From: Ischnura elegans | Taxonomy: Eukaryota; Arthropoda; Insecta; Odonata; Coenagrionidae | Assembly: GCF_921293095.1 (NCBI RefSeq) | Contig: NC_060254.1 | Location: forward strand, 56,404,069 to 56,468,068 | Direction: 5' to 3' | Length of the DNA stretch: 64,000 nucleotides | Shown: piece by piece, positions 1-12,759 of the stretch | Layout of the letters: every line of letters starts with the position of its first letter | Position numbering within the stretch: the first letter of the stretch is position 1 | Translations under genes and position numbers: made by a program | The notes under the pieces: generated by a model | The model's database searches: none | What the model was told of the DNA's origin: nothing | What the model saw: the letters and a program-made list of their open reading frames with translations, nothing else

Positions 1-738
1 GACATGATGCCTTTCTGCAGCTAGCGATTCAATTGCAGGAACGAGGCTCATATCGACGGAGACTTCAACGCAGCCGACTGGAGGAAGGCGTATTTTGCTA
101 ACGAAGGCAAAGGAGGTCGGTAAGAGTTATGGAAGTGCTAAGTACCACAGAACTCTCATCAATCGAATGCTTACATTCTCTGCCCACGGTAAGCCAACAA
201 ATTGAGAACTTTGAAATTATGACGCAAGCCAATGTGGAAATATTAATAAATTAATAAGGAAGAGTTAAAAGACTTAATAACATTTTACAATTCTTCCCTC
301 TACTAGTCCCAGTCCCGAAAATATTTGGTTATGCCCAACCCCAGCCGCTATACTCACTTATACCTCAATACCTCAGTCATTTTTTTCATCAAAAATCCTC
401 TACCCTCTTCTCTCCCTCCATTAAATGCTGACTTAAATACTGACGCACCCGCCATCCGAAACATTTTATTTCATTTGAAGAAACCACGTGAGTTCTAAAA
501 ACAGTGGGAGTTGACCAAATAAAAAAATTGAGTGCAATTTACAGAGTTTTAGGTCTATTTACTTTGGATAGGAATTGAACATTGCAGAAATATACATTGT
601 TTAAGTTTGCGTTCTTCAAATTGGAAGGAAAAAAATCAATAGCGAAGAAGATAGCACATAACCAATAGTGAAATGAAGATACTGACATGGATTAGTGTAT
701 CACAGATTATACAAAAACGTGTATTAGTGATAAAATTA
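1..738. other. No recognisable gene; possible LINE endonuclease scrap
   Basis: AT-rich sequence without a supported gene. Bases 52-120 translate on the plus strand to a short frame containing IDGDFNAADW, which resembles the GDFNA motif of apurinic-type endonucleases of non-LTR retrotransposons. The frame then stops at 121-123. With a reverse-transcriptase scrap at 739-819 downstream, this could be the far end of one decayed LINE, but the motif is too short to be sure. Confidence 0.25.
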
Positions 739-819
739 GGACCGATTCTTGAAGAACCTAGAATTAGGAAAGGTGTGAGACAAGGCTGAGCTTTGTCACC
801 CGTAATTTTCAGCATTTAC
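739..819 (+). pseudogene. Reverse transcriptase remnant of a decayed LINE
   Basis: Plus-strand translation from 739 reads GPILEEPRIRKGVRQG, then a TGA stop, then ALSPVIFSIY. This matches the conserved block around the palm of non-LTR reverse transcriptases (KGVRQG.xLSP.LF), with a stop where the family usually has cysteine. The frame is closed on both sides, so this is a dead fragment. The LINE clade cannot be fixed from 27 codons. Confidence 0.6.
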
Positions 820-1999
820 AAGAATGGAAGTTTCCTAATACTTCCATATCTTATAACACTGAAAAGCTAATGAAGTCTGTGGAACCTGCGGACAGAAGGA
901 AAATGGATAGGAGACACTGCCGCCATAAGTGCCCACAGACGCCTACAGGGTAAGGATAGGGTTGGAAGGGTATGGAATGGGAGAATTTCAACGCCATCAT
1001 AAAAGCGGCGCGAACTACCGCTACCGAAACCGAATTTACTGTAACAAGAGAAATAAAAGATTACTCTAAAAAGAAGAATAACCCACGCATTTTTTCTTCG
1101 ATGGATTGCTGACCAAAGATGACGATCACAATCGATAAAAAATAAAATTGGCGAATGAAACCATTGAAAGAAAATCCCTTAATAACAAGAAGGAACACGC
1201 CATGGATCGAAAGTTACGTAACAATGACCTGATGAGGGTGGGGGGATTATATCTGGAGGCTTATCACTAAACTCAAATCGATGGTATACTGCTCGTCTAT
1301 CCACCGTTAATGGAAGAAGTTGAAATCTTGTATTTCTTCAAAACATGGCGGACTCCCATGTATATTACACGGGAATACGCAAAATTCGATTGAAAAGATG
1401 TTTCTTTTAGATTTTTTTTAGAATGTTATTTCAAACGTTTTAAAGTGATAAAACTGTGGTACGGGATTCAAGAAATGTATATTCTGAGTCGCAATCTCAA
1501 ACGAATTATAGAATAATATTTAGAGTAAAAAATATTTACAGTTACGTGCTTTCCAGTGTCTCCATACAGAGCGCATCGAATACCTACTCAAGATGGCCTG
1601 ATGCGCAATATCTTGTCTTCATTAAGGAGTCGTTCAGAAAAGAGGGAGAGATACAGGCATACCCACGTCACGAAAAATGGCGGCAGGCGACGCACATGAG
1701 CAAATTTAAATGGCATCTAGGTATGTAGCGGTTAAAAGGCGATATGATAATAGTTATGTCACACTAATAACATATTTTGTCTATATAAATAAACGCACAT
1801 AAATGGTGAATGTAATTTAGTATTTTTAATTTGTTAAAACCGATAAATAGCAAGATACATGCATAAGAGGTGCGTATCGGGCGAATCGTAATCAAATCCA
1901 GATTAAGAAAAACAAACGAAAATCGGTTGTAAACACACATTCATATACCATATATTTATGATACGGAAAATATCAGGAGCAAAGAGTCACACAAAGTAT
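820..1999. other. Intergenic, nothing recognised
   Basis: AT-rich sequence with short frames only. I see no domain, tRNA, clear inverted repeat or splice-supported exon here. Confidence 0.5.
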
Positions 2000-2415
2000 G
2001 AAAAGCTAATTGGCATATCTTACCTTATAAGGCAAAATTAAGTTTAAATGATGTTGAAGCTAGGGATAATCTTTCAGGCATACCTCAGTGATTTATGCTT
2101 ACATGATAACTTAATTGGCCTACCTAACCTTACCTTGCAAAATTTAGAGTAAAATCATGATTTAAGAGGTAAGGATAATCTTAATGCATACCTCAGCGAT
2201 TTATGATTACATGATAACTTAATTGGCAAATCTAACCTTACAATGCAAAATTTAGTCTAAAATCATGATTGAAGGGGTAGGGATAACCTTTCAAGCGTAT
2301 CTCTGTCACAGTCTAAACAATTAATCAAAATTGATTATATAAGAGTCCATGACTTTCAGGCATACCTCAGTACTTCATGTGAACATGATAACCTAATTGG
2401 CATACCTCTTCGCTG
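2000..2415. repeat. Tandem repeat, 108-bp period, about 3.5 copies
   Basis: The anchor CATACCTCAG begins at 2079 and 2187, a degenerate version lies at 2295, and a fourth is at 2361. This gives a 108-bp period and a shortened last interval. Other shared blocks are ATGATAACTTAATTGGC and GCAAAATTTAG. The copies differ by point changes and small indels, so the array is old. Confidence 0.75.
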
Positions 2416-5400
2416 GATGACCTCAGAATTCCATTTTTTTAATCGCAAATGACTAGAATTTGTCGAGTCTTCGACGTTGTCTACATGGTGATTTTCGTTG
2501 GGCGAGGCTTTGAGCCTTTGTCACGCTCGGAGAAAATAATATCCAGACCACGAGGTGTATTCAGAAAATAACGGGAACTAAATTTTTAAATTTCTCGCGA
2601 GTTTGGAGATACCGAGAGTCAAAACTTTCATCATTATGTTTGTATATATGCACCTGAAGTTCGATAAAATTTTCGTCTGTATTCATTGCTTACGTTGTCT
2701 GTGGCAGCCGCTGAGGTTAGACGTGTTTTTTTATGAGCTCGGCGATTTTCGGCTTACACTTCATTGCTTTTTCGTGAATTTTTGGCCATAAACAATAGTG
2801 TAACGATGCCCCAGCCTCCATACTCGCCAGATATGGCTTCACGTGACATTTTTCTGGCTCAAAAATAAAGATAACCTTAAACAGCCGCCGTTTTACGAGC
2901 ATAGATGGCATTGAAAGAATCGCTGACAGAGCTGAAGGCTATCCGAAATATTGAATTTGAGAATTGTTTCGAGGATTAAAAGAAGCGCTGTAACAAGAGC
3001 ATAATTTCTAAGGGGTACTATTTTGAAGGCGATAGCATAAATGTAGACGAATAAATCTTAAACTCAAAAACTAAAAGACCCGTTATTTCTTGATCACACG
3101 TAAGCCTCGACAACACAATTTTGCGTGCTTGGTAGATATACTCGATTTCCAACGAGTACAAATACAGCAGGCATATTTCAAAGGTGTTAGGTGAAAAGAT
3201 GACATACATTGGACAGTGATTACTGTCCTGATTCATGTATATTTTTGATGAAAGATCAATTTTATTGAGTATCAAAAGCTTATAATGTAATAGTTATGAT
3301 TATCCCGTTAACACTGATTCGTTCAGTTCGTTCGTATTTCATCTTCATCAGCATAGTACCAAAAACTGTCCCCTAGGCAGGTCTGTGGGGGAAGGTGTTA
3401 GGATGGTATCACATCAATACGTAGACGGCTATTTTCAACCGACATCTCATAAACGGACAGTTCGTAAATATGACATTTCGTGACCGCATCAATTGGTAAC
3501 CAGAAAATTCGTTACTGACCATGTCCTAAAAGCGACAGTTCATATAAAAACGTTCCCCGTTCCGTAACCGGAAATTATGACATCAACTCACGTAGAGTAA
3601 GGGATATATTAATACTCAAACAACCATGTGTGACACAGTAGTTTAAACTTGCGATTTCCATAATTCTTATCAGCCTCTGAACATTTTTTCGGTAGTTTTT
3701 AATAACTTAAACCTTGTCTGAAATTTTTATGATATTTTTCATCCGCTGAAGCTGAATTTGAAGTTATTTTTGCTTAAATCTTTGACAGTTACTTTTATAC
3801 TAGGTTTGAAATTATTTACACAATTGAATTTTTAAAATACATTACGACAGCTAGATATGAATGACTTAGACCAGCTAAAGCCGAATTTGATATTATTTTT
3901 ACAATACCTTCAGAGCACCAGCCGTTTGCTAGAAAAAAGTCCACATTGGAATGAATTGGCAACTTACAATTAGTCTGCTCAGCATTTATCTCGAATTGAT
4001 CAAGGTAAATAGAATTACTATGCCTATCGGTTAGGCAAAATATATCCCTTTTTTTATCGCTTCAGACTTGGAAATAGAGCGAGGTTCTTTGTGTCACTTT
4101 GAAAATAAACCGATTGCGTTTTCCTATTTAAATCTATCTCGTAGCCAATCGAATCTCAAGCAGCTTCTGGACTAATTAATGCAAGAGCTTTATAGCGCTC
4201 TCCGTTTGCTTGTAGAAATTTTTGATGGATTGCATAGCTATCCTTTTTATTTCTTTTAGTTTATAAATTAAGTATTTCTGCTCCTGATCCCATATGCCGC
4301 GGACACATAGGTGCGTACTAACAAGTTCTTAGTAGCACCTCCCCTGCGTTTTTACATCTAAATACCTTCTCTTACCTCATTTAATGCCGGTGTCTTGAAT
4401 TCAAGGAAACATTTCCAAATGCTTCTTGGCCCACCAACTCCCACGGTATTCGTTGCTAGATCTGGTGATTTTCTACATTGAGGGCAACAAAAAAATAATG
4501 AAATGTAAAATAAATTTAATTCCACATAAAATTTATACTGTGTGACAAAGGTTTCGACGAGGCGCGGTATTAAATTTATGGGGAAGTTTTTACATTTCAT
4601 TATGTTAGGCTGATACCATGAAGTCCCGCCCGAGACAACGGATTACCCTATATCTAGTGCAACAATAAGTTTATAGAAGCAGGCCAAAATTTTCTTTACA
4701 TTTCGAGTACGGACCAATATGTTACTTATAAGGTTTTCCGGCTCCAATGTCTAAATGTCTTAAGCAGGAAGAGTTGCAAGTTGTAATGTGCTTATAGCAA
4801 ATATTTACCGATCTCACTAATCTCCTTTTTTGGAAAATTTTTACTGATCTCATTTATTCACTGCTCCTATCATTACAAAAATTTTACCTCTCCCAATGGA
4901 ATACTTCCAAACATATTTTTAGCATTGAGTGCGCTAAGACGCTAGACGAAACTAAGCATCTTCACGGCTCAGCGACAAACATATCTCATGTAAGTTCCTC
5001 ACGTCTCCGATCAACCTATTACCTATTTCGTGTCAGGAATTAGTTTCAAGTTTTCGCTACTTTGAATTTCAGTTGAAGTATTACTAAATCTTTATACAGT
5101 GCCTTTACCAGCCACAAAAATCGGTGTAGTGAGGCAAAATGTGCTCATATGGTATACGCGGATTACGTGATGACCACAGTTAAAAATCTGTTAACTTTTT
5201 GTGACAAATTTTCAGGTTCGCGTTATATTCGTGCGAGATAATTATAGCGTTAGTTTGTACGTATGTGATTAAAATAAATTTGATGTCGAATAATGAAAAT
5301 CAGCGCAGTAAATATGAGAAATTCGATTGATGTGCACGATTTTACGTTTTCTTTTATGAAAATGTTTTACTCCTGCTTACCATACACTCATCCCTTTATT

Positions 5401-7026
5401 TTTTTCTCTTCAAAATGCAATCTTCCTCGGCCGCCAATTTGTCGAGGGAGCGGAGTGTAGGGACGCGATGTGGCGTTCTCTAGAATATGGAATTCGCAGC
5501 AGTTATTTTTTTATCTCCTTTTAAAAGCATTATTCCTCGTTGTGAAATTTATGGAGTGGGTGGGAAAAAGGGGGAGTGGGTGCTCCGTTTTAATTTCCCA
5601 ACCGTATCTTCAATATATTACACAGTTTTAGCCTCTTCCCAACGACTTCCGTTCAAAATTACCATCTTTCCCAGGCCATCAATTTACATTTATTGCTCTT
5701 TTTTCATTCTCATCCATTTCAAAATTTTATTTCTCACCGCGAAATTTCCCATTTATGAGGCCGTTTACCGTCCCTCCCCAGCACTTCTGTTCTACTGTTT
5801 CACTCCGCACTATCAACTACTTTGTAGAGGAGTGGGCTGAGACCATATAGTAGATGTGAAATTAGTCACAATCTCTCTGGCGGATTTTCTGAAAAAATGT
5901 GATAAAATACTGACAATTGCGTACAGTTTTTGGTCAGCCTTTTTTTCTTTTAAATAATAATTTTATCGGAAAGATGCTTGGATCACTAAATATCCTTATT
6001 TTCACTCTTAAAGGTGGCCAGAAAAAATAACACCAAAACACTGTTTTTGAGAAAATCCTTAGCAAAAGAATTCTCTCTCACTGAAAAATGAATCAACTTT
6101 TAGCACGTCTCTAGTTTTCTTTCCTTTTTTTACGCTAGTCAATCGATACCGGGATCACTTACCGTTTTAAGGACAAAATGAAGAAATCAGAAATTAGCTA
6201 CGTGAAAATTTAACAATATTTCTCGGAATTTTGAAATTCCAAAACTGTTAAATGCTTGCATTAGTAGTTCATAATAGAAAATGTGCATCATATTGTGATT
6301 GCATGTACATTCATGAACTTGATTTTATGATACCATATTGACTTAAGATTATGTATTCATTGAGTAACGAATGGCTGCTATTATCTTCTCCTAAATGAAT
6401 CCGTATTATATCATCTACCTGATAACTTTCAGTACCTTTACTTATGAAACATTTAACCATTGAGTTAATTCAAATAACACTTAATGAATTGGTTGTATTT
6501 TGAATTCAAGGGGGCAATGAGACTAACGTAAGATAGATTTGAATAAGAGAGGTATATAGATAAACTGTCGAAAATTCCACAAAACAGCGACTCTGGATTT
6601 TGGCAACATTCCTTCGCGACATCATTTTCGCCGTTTAATTAAAGATTTAGTGTAGATTACTGGAAAGTAGGTGTAGGAGCAAGTATGTGCGTGGCAATGA
6701 TTGTTCCAGAGTGGAAACCACGTTCTCGAAAAGCGGCTTCAAATGGATGTTAGAGACCACGAATATTTCAGCAATGAGGACGCAAAAATGGGAGTTGAGC
6801 TTCTACCGTCTCGGCAATTGTAGAAAAGAAATTCTTAATTGGCCGTATAATTCTCCCACTGCTCGTCCACCTTGCAAGTCAGAAATGTTACTGCGTTGAT
6901 GTGCGGGAAGGGGGAGAAATTCCCCGCTGGGACCAAACACCAGCATCTCAACCGGAAATCCCAAAACACACCCACACACACATTCACTCACAGTAAACAT
7001 ACGCAACAAGATCCTTTGTGAGGGCT
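2416..7026. other. 4.6 kb intergenic, no gene recognised
   Basis: AT-rich DNA with only short open frames (the longest is about 117 codons at 5487-5840, low complexity and without a domain). I found no retrotransposon motif, terminal inverted repeat pair or RNA gene that I could defend. Confidence 0.5.
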
Positions 7027-7029
7027 TTA

Positions 7030-8317
7030 AGGCCTCGTTACACGGTGCATTAACCCGTACGGGTTAATGTATGAATGCATGTCTGTTTGCATGTCTGAAT
7101 TCATGGACGTTTGCGTGAACGAGGAGCATGAATGAGCGGTTACACGGTACATGCGTTCGCACAAGTTTTCACACATTTTCTCGTAACGCGAAGCGTTTAG
7201 TTTTTGTTTATTCCCTTTACAGTGCGCAATATTTAAATGTGAAAACAGTATCATCAGGTAGGAAGCAGACGATTCCTACCAGAAAATAATTCCCTTTTCG
7301 TTGTTTCCTGTAGGACCAGGAAATTTCACGTACTGGTAATATATTTGCGCTGCCGTGTAAACAGTGGTTTTCATTGTAGTTGCCGAAGTTGTTTCATTTC
7401 GTGCCAGTAATATTTATTTGTATTTAATATTTATCGTTATCGCTCGCTTAATGCTATATCTCAATAGTACTCTATTTATTTCAAACCGTTATCAAAGTTA
7501 ATACTCAGGCTGAAAATTTGTTGACGCATCTTGTTTTTAAGCCGTGTTTACTAGACATTTTCCTGTCATCTGTTTCACTGAGTGTAGATGATGTATGAGA
7601 GTAGATATTTTTAATACTTTGTTCTACTTTTGTCCGGGACGGTTATAAAGTTAAGAAGATATTTGCTGTTGATGGAAAAGATGTTGGTTTAGAGGTCTTG
7701 TCGATTTATGAACTTGCGTAATGTGAGTCGTCTTTTTGTGGTGGGCCAGCGCATTGCCACCTCGGACGTATAAAAGGTAGAATTGTCGTTAAATCGTATG
7801 ATATAAATTATGTTTAAATGTGTTCTATAAGTCGTATGATAGCCGTTGTATTTCACAAATGTCGTGTTGAAAACTCTGTGACAACCTCATCGATTGTTTT
7901 GTTCCGGCATAATACAACCAATAAGATACCATAGGCATAAACTTGGCATGTCCGGCATACATACAGGGATAATCTATACGAATATTAGTGTAGATGCAAA
8001 TGGTGAGTTTGTGGTAGGATTCAAGCACTTACGATACAGTACAAATGAACAACTACGCGTAAAGAGTTACTGAATAGCCAAGACGGCCGTGGAACAGCCC
8101 TGCAGATGACAACTAAATGTGTCGTTTCCCACCATGTGGCTCTGTTATCAACTTGTGCGAATGCATGAACGAAATTAGAACAGGTTCTATTTTCCGTTCA
8201 CGCGTTCATGCATTTGTACATTTTGGGGTGGTTACACAGTGAATTTTTCCGTTCATTCTCGCGTTCATACATTTAGACATTAACCCGTACGGGTTAATGC
8301 ACCGTGTAACCAGGCCT
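7030..8317. mobile_element. Harbinger-like non-autonomous element, 1.29 kb, TTA target duplication
   Basis: The ends are inverted: the left begins AGGCCTCGTTACACGGTGCA and the right is its near-complement, ending GGCCT. The trinucleotide TTA lies directly outside both ends (7027-7029 and 8318-8320). Both ends also contain the palindrome TTAACCCGTACGGGTTAA. A 3-bp TTA duplication is typical of PIF/Harbinger elements; the superfamily is inferred from that alone. The interior of about 900 bp (7.2-8.1 kb) has no transposase frame. It is the longest of three related copies here (others at 25468-25701 and 30972-31203). Confidence 0.75.
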
Positions 8318-8320
8318 TTA

Positions 8321-8930
8321 GGGACCTCCACTAAGGATTCTCGCTCCACAAAAAACCGGGAATCTTCACAGGATGGGCCTGTTAGGGATAGTCAGTGATT
8401 TGTAAAAACACACGCACTCAATAAGCATTCACTCACCTATAGATGGCTTCAATTTTCCGGGAGAAAAAATATTGCTCCAAGAGGGCGTTGTCGGGGATCG
8501 GCAAGGGGACGAGGAAAACACACGTATATATTTCTACAGAAATGAGGATTCTCTAGTCAGCCACTGAATGTGCTTTCACCGACAATTTGATAGCCGTGAG
8601 GTGCGAAACTCATCTCCGGCAAAACACCTTCACTGCGGGGCGTCATGTGGATCACGGTATTACAATAAAAGATTCTATAGTCGGCCGTTTGATGTTCTAT
8701 CATCTACCGCGCATTTAAATGGGTTTAAAAAGGTCACCACCCATGTTTCTCACCGCAGAGCCATCCGATTTCACACGGGAAAATAGGCTATAATCAGGGT
8801 TGTTAATCGAAATTCATATACGTGGTGATATGATCAACCGAATTCATACTTTTTGCTGCTATGCCTCACGAGTGCTAATACTTCATTGTGAATATTGAGA
8901 ATAAATAGATTGCTCTGCGCTCCAAGGAGC
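8321..8930. other. Intergenic, nothing recognised
   Basis: No gene, RNA or mobile-element signature that I can support. Short plus-strand frames such as 8568-8786 lack any domain. Confidence 0.45.
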
Positions 8931-8939
8931 GCTTTGGAT

Positions 8940-9645
8940 ATACAAGGTGTTTTAAAATGAATGGCGGGGTTTTAACCAAGGATGGAAAAAGAAACTACAC
9001 GAAAGTCAAAACCAGTACAATTTCAAAAGTTTCTTTCCCGGGAGCGAAATATAGAAACAAACCAAATGGATTTAAACCCGGGGAGATAAACTCAGGGTCG
9101 AAACGAAATCGAAGTCAAAACTACTTCGGGTTGAAACTAAACTAAAACTCTCGGATGAAACGAAAAGTATATAATGTTTCGCACCGGAGGGACCACGTGC
9201 TTCACCTTCGAACAGTTTAGTTTCGACTCACACACCGAGTACGAAGTATGGATGAATGAAGTTTAGGTTCGGCCTACCGGCATTAGATGCATGGGACACT
9301 CATACTTTTAACACTGACAGGAGAAAGGTGCACGCAACTGGCCATTCGATTTTTAAGCTCAACTTTTTAACCTATTTTCACGTTAGTCAAACGTACTGGG
9401 TCGAAACTATTCCCTCTCATTCCCCTCCACTCAACTTCTGGGATCGAAACTTAACTATGGGCAGCGAAGTTTCGATTAATTTAGTTTCGTTCCTGGGAGT
9501 AAAGTTTCGTCCCGGGTCGAAACTAAACTCCTTGGTGATTTTAATTTCGTGCGGGAGCGAAACTAAACCTAGGCCTCGTATTTTCATTTCCCTCCGGGTC
9601 GAAACTAAAATGTTTCGTTTCAATTGCCATCCTTGGTTCAAACGC
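8940..9645. repeat. Cluster of degenerate TCGAAACTAAAC motifs in both orientations
   Basis: The motif GGGTCGAAACTAAAC or close variants recurs on the plus strand (around 9097, 9128, 9516, 9559 and 9597). It also recurs as its complement (GTTTAGTTTCGA types around 9215, 9468, 9480 and 9502). Spacing is irregular, so this is not a simple tandem array. It may be the remains of inverted-repeat elements. The 131-codon frame at 9256-9651 runs through these repeats and is not a credible gene. Confidence 0.45.
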
Positions 9646-9910
9646 TTTTAAATACTTATTACACTAAACTCACAGCTATAAATCGTATATCAAATGAAAG
9701 AGCAACTCAAACAGTCTCACATGAAAGCCTACAAGTGCTGAATGTGGGCATCATTCGTCGCATGGCGCAATTCAAAACGATATGCGAGATCTTCCTAATC
9801 TTTGATTAGTGTCTGTCGAGTAATTATTGCTGCTTCAATCGTGTTTCTTAATTCGGAAAGATTAGCCGATTAGCTGGTAGTGGAAGCACGGGTTTTAATA
9901 TCACCAGAAG

Positions 9911-10202
9911 CAGTGGCGTAAATAGGGGGGGATGAGGGGAAACCCCCCCCCCCAAAGCCTCAGAGAAATCAAAAAATTATTTAAGAATCTTGTCTGGATT
10001 TGATATATAATAACCGTATCTGCTTAAAAATAAATTTAAGTTTATGATGTAAAATGCATTTTCAGGCATGTTATTTTTCAAAAATTTTCCTGAACTCCCC
10101 CTTTCCTGGGGGAGTAGCCACCAATAAAAAACCCTTTCCCCCCCTCCCCCAAAGCCCACACAACCCCCCCCCCCCCAAAGCATACTTCGAGTTACGCGCC
10201 TA
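9911..10202. mobile_element. hAT-like MITE with G/C tracts, 8-bp target duplication
   Basis: The left end begins CAGTGGCGTAAATAGGGG and the right end is its degenerate complement. The flanks are ACCAGAAG (9903-9910) and ACCAAAAG (10203-10210), 7 of 8 identical, as expected for a hAT 8-bp duplication. Runs of G just inside the left end face runs of C inside the right. The interior (TTGTCTGGATTTGAT and following) is shared with the copy at 12760-13023. There is no coding sequence. Confidence 0.75.
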
Positions 10203-10210
10203 ACCAAAAG

Positions 10211-11358
10211 GATCACAACGATACTTAATACAGAGCGCAAGTTGCTAGGTAACTAGAGATCCCATATTTGCAAACTGTAAAACACAAAGAGCCCTCTGTT
10301 CACTCTTGTCATCGGCTCTTTCTTATGAATGGCAAAATTGGTTGCACATGCAAATTGTTGCCAACAAACAAAATTATTTGAGCAGCTCTTTCATTCGATG
10401 CATCATTTATAGCTGGAAGTTAAGTGTAATAAATATTATAAAATGTCAAAACCCCGCAATTCGCTTTGAAACACTCGGTGTTATAAAACTGATTAAATTG
10501 CGCGCTAAGTGACGGCATAAATCAATCTTCCACCGGGACGGAATGGGATCTGCTGCATTTAGTCCTCTTGGAAGCGGTATTAGGCATGAGAGGCCTCACA
10601 CCATACCACATCGGCCTCAGACTCACACCACCAAACATGGATGAGACCCCATTCCTTCGCGTAGAAACTTGATTTATGTTACCAATGCGGTCGCTTTTCT
10701 GTAGCGACGGCTATTAATTCAGAGCGATCCTACCAATTGCAAAAGAGTATTTTCAATCGCGGTAAATAGCATTGAAATGTTATATAATCAATAGATTATG
10801 TTATGACCCTAAAAGCCAAGGGGAGCAAGTGCAATTTTTATAACTTCGCTTATATTGCAGGTGGTATACAGCGCACTTGCATCTGAGCAGACTGGAATTT
10901 CTTTGTTCGTCCTCTTACTAATGTGCTAATAGCATCCAATGGTTTTTTAAATGAAAAAAAATGTAACATAAATATGCTACAAATTGAATGATCCTCACGC
11001 GAGGCCGAGGTTATTCTGAAGAGAAATAAGCAGGAGCACACGCTATTTATGTTTTTTAACCAGTAGTATCAATTCTGCTATACTCCGGAAAACATTCCAT
11101 TCGATACAATGCCCTTAAGGGCTCGAAATCTCGGCTAGCATTTGATATCTCAAAGGCTTATTGCGGGAATAAAGCAATAACTCCAAGGGATTGACGGAAT
11201 GGGATTCAAAGCCATAAATCAGCGGTCCGCGGTTTGTTCATTAGAAAATATTATAAATAAAATTATGAATTTAAGCTCATACGTAATCAAGACTTGTAAA
11301 ATGTACACCATGAAAATCCCTTTTATTTCCTGATTTCAAAATTCGAATTCTGCCACAC
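10211..11358. other. Intergenic; part of a dispersed repeat
   Basis: Around 10680-10800 the sequence resembles part of the repeat at 26248-26540 and 30304-30590 (shared TAGCATTGAAA and GCGGTCGC blocks). I see nothing else: no gene and no RNA. Confidence 0.4.
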
Positions 11359-11682
11359 ATCATCATCATTAGTCAACAATCCTAAGATTGGTTTGACGCA
11401 GCTCTCCATTTCTCTCTCCTATCCGCTAATCTCTTCATAGCTACATATTTATTCTCTTTTACATCCTTCATAACCTGTCCTATATAACTCATTCGGGGCC
11501 GTCCCTTGCCCTTTTTCCCTTCCACTTGTCCTTCAACGATTGTCTTCATGAGAGCATTGTGCCTCAAAATGTGGCCAACTAAGTTGTCCATTCTTCTGCT
11601 TAATGTTTTTAGGAGGCTTCTCTTTTCTCCCACTCTCTTTAGCACTCTGCCAAACATACCAACCCCAATTACAAAATTCATC
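11359..11682 (-). pseudogene. LINE 3' end fragment (C-terminal region), copy 1
   Basis: On the minus strand this reads through RRVGEKRSLLKTLSRR, DNLVGHILRHNALMKTIVEG and GKGRPRMSY to a stop. This is the post-RT C-terminal segment common in insect non-LTR retrotransposons. It is followed by a short hairpin (CAATC...GATTG type) and an ATGATGATGATG tail at 11359-11371, consistent with RTE-type 3' ends. Only the last ~100 codons survive. Relatives lie at 16138, 18510, 27018, 55295 and 57915. Confidence 0.75.
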
Positions 11683-12200
11683 ATCACCATATGGTCAACA
11701 AGCCTAAGACTGGCTTGACTCAGCTCTCCACTTTATTCTCCTATCACCTAATCTTTTCACGCCTTACTATTTCCTATCTTTCATATCCTTCTTTACCTGT
11801 TACATATATTTTGTTCAAGGTCTTCCTTTTCTGTTCGTGCTATGTACCTACTTATCCAGTGGCGTAGCCAGGAATTTCGCTTCGAATGGGGGGGGGGGGG
11901 GGGGGGTCGAAAACCTGGAGGACATTTTTTTTTAAATAGGGTACTAAGTAGTGGCTTTTAAACTAATTTTAACACTTTTCGTTAGTATCGAAAAAGCTTA
12001 ATTTTTTGAACAAATATTTTATAAATTCATGATTTTTCAATATTTTGTTTTCTTTTATGAAGGAAAATAATTGTGTTTTTATATTTCGAGGGGGGTCCGA
12101 ACTCCCCGGAACCCTTCCCTAGCCACACCACTGTACTTGTCTCTCGACGATTGTATTCATCAATTTAACATTTCTCTAATTATTTCATTCTATTTTATAA
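11683..12200 (-). pseudogene. LINE 3' end fragment, copy 2, split by a hAT-like MITE
   Basis: A second 3' end of the same LINE family starts at 11683 (tail and GTCAACAAGCC hairpin region), directly against copy 1. It runs to 11856, is interrupted by the element at 11857-12133, and resumes at 12142 with TCTCGACGATTGTATTCATC, which matches the family consensus. The MITE therefore inserted into an existing LINE copy. The reading frame is destroyed. Confidence 0.65.
11857..12133. mobile_element. hAT-like MITE, inserted in a LINE
   Basis: The left terminus is CAGTGGCGTAGCCAGGA and the right terminus is CTAGCCACACCACTG. The flanks TACTTATC (11849-11856) and TACTTGTC (12134-12141) match in 7 of 8 positions. 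A run of 18 G lies just inside the left end, and GGGGGGTCCGAACTCCCC lies near the right end. It has no coding capacity. The interior resembles 31735-31975. Confidence 0.8.
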
Positions 12201-12751
12201 GTTGTGTCCTCTATCCACCAAGGGTCAGTACACCGCGCTATCCGTAATGGGTACTCTCGTAAAAGAATTCTAGGAAAATGCGATATAAAATTAAAAGAAC
12301 GATGTCATAATTTTCTTGTGAGAACCCATTTCCTTAAGTACGCCGCTAGTGTATGCGACCCGTATGAAAAAAGAATACTTTCGGATACAGATAGAATACA
12401 AATATGACCAGCAGGATTTTTTTTTAAATTGCTAGGATGAATATAGTAGTGTAACTGAATTAGTTAGCTATTTATAATGGGAAAGTCTAACCCATCGAAG
12501 GGAAAATTTTAGATTAAATCTTTTGCAAAAATTTCCAAGTAGAATACTTTTTTTTACTGAATGTCAAGATATTTTGAGAGAGCCTAATTATTATGGGAGA
12601 AACGATCGCAAGGATACGAGTGAGGAAATAGACTGCAGAACCAATAAGATGTCGTTTTTTTTTCGCGTACACTAAGGGGACATAATACATGCATTAGTTT
12701 AGCTCTAGGATAGTTTGCCTCGGAAAAGGTAAAATATGGTCTGCATGTATG
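12201..12751. other. Intergenic, nothing recognised
   Basis: AT-rich filler between a LINE fragment and a hAT-like MITE. No coding or structural signal was seen. Confidence 0.45.
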
Positions 12752-12759
12752 GTTAATGA

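Noticed and set aside
9256..9651. 131-codon frame
   Set aside because: Made of the repeated TCGAAACTAAAC motif; no protein feature.
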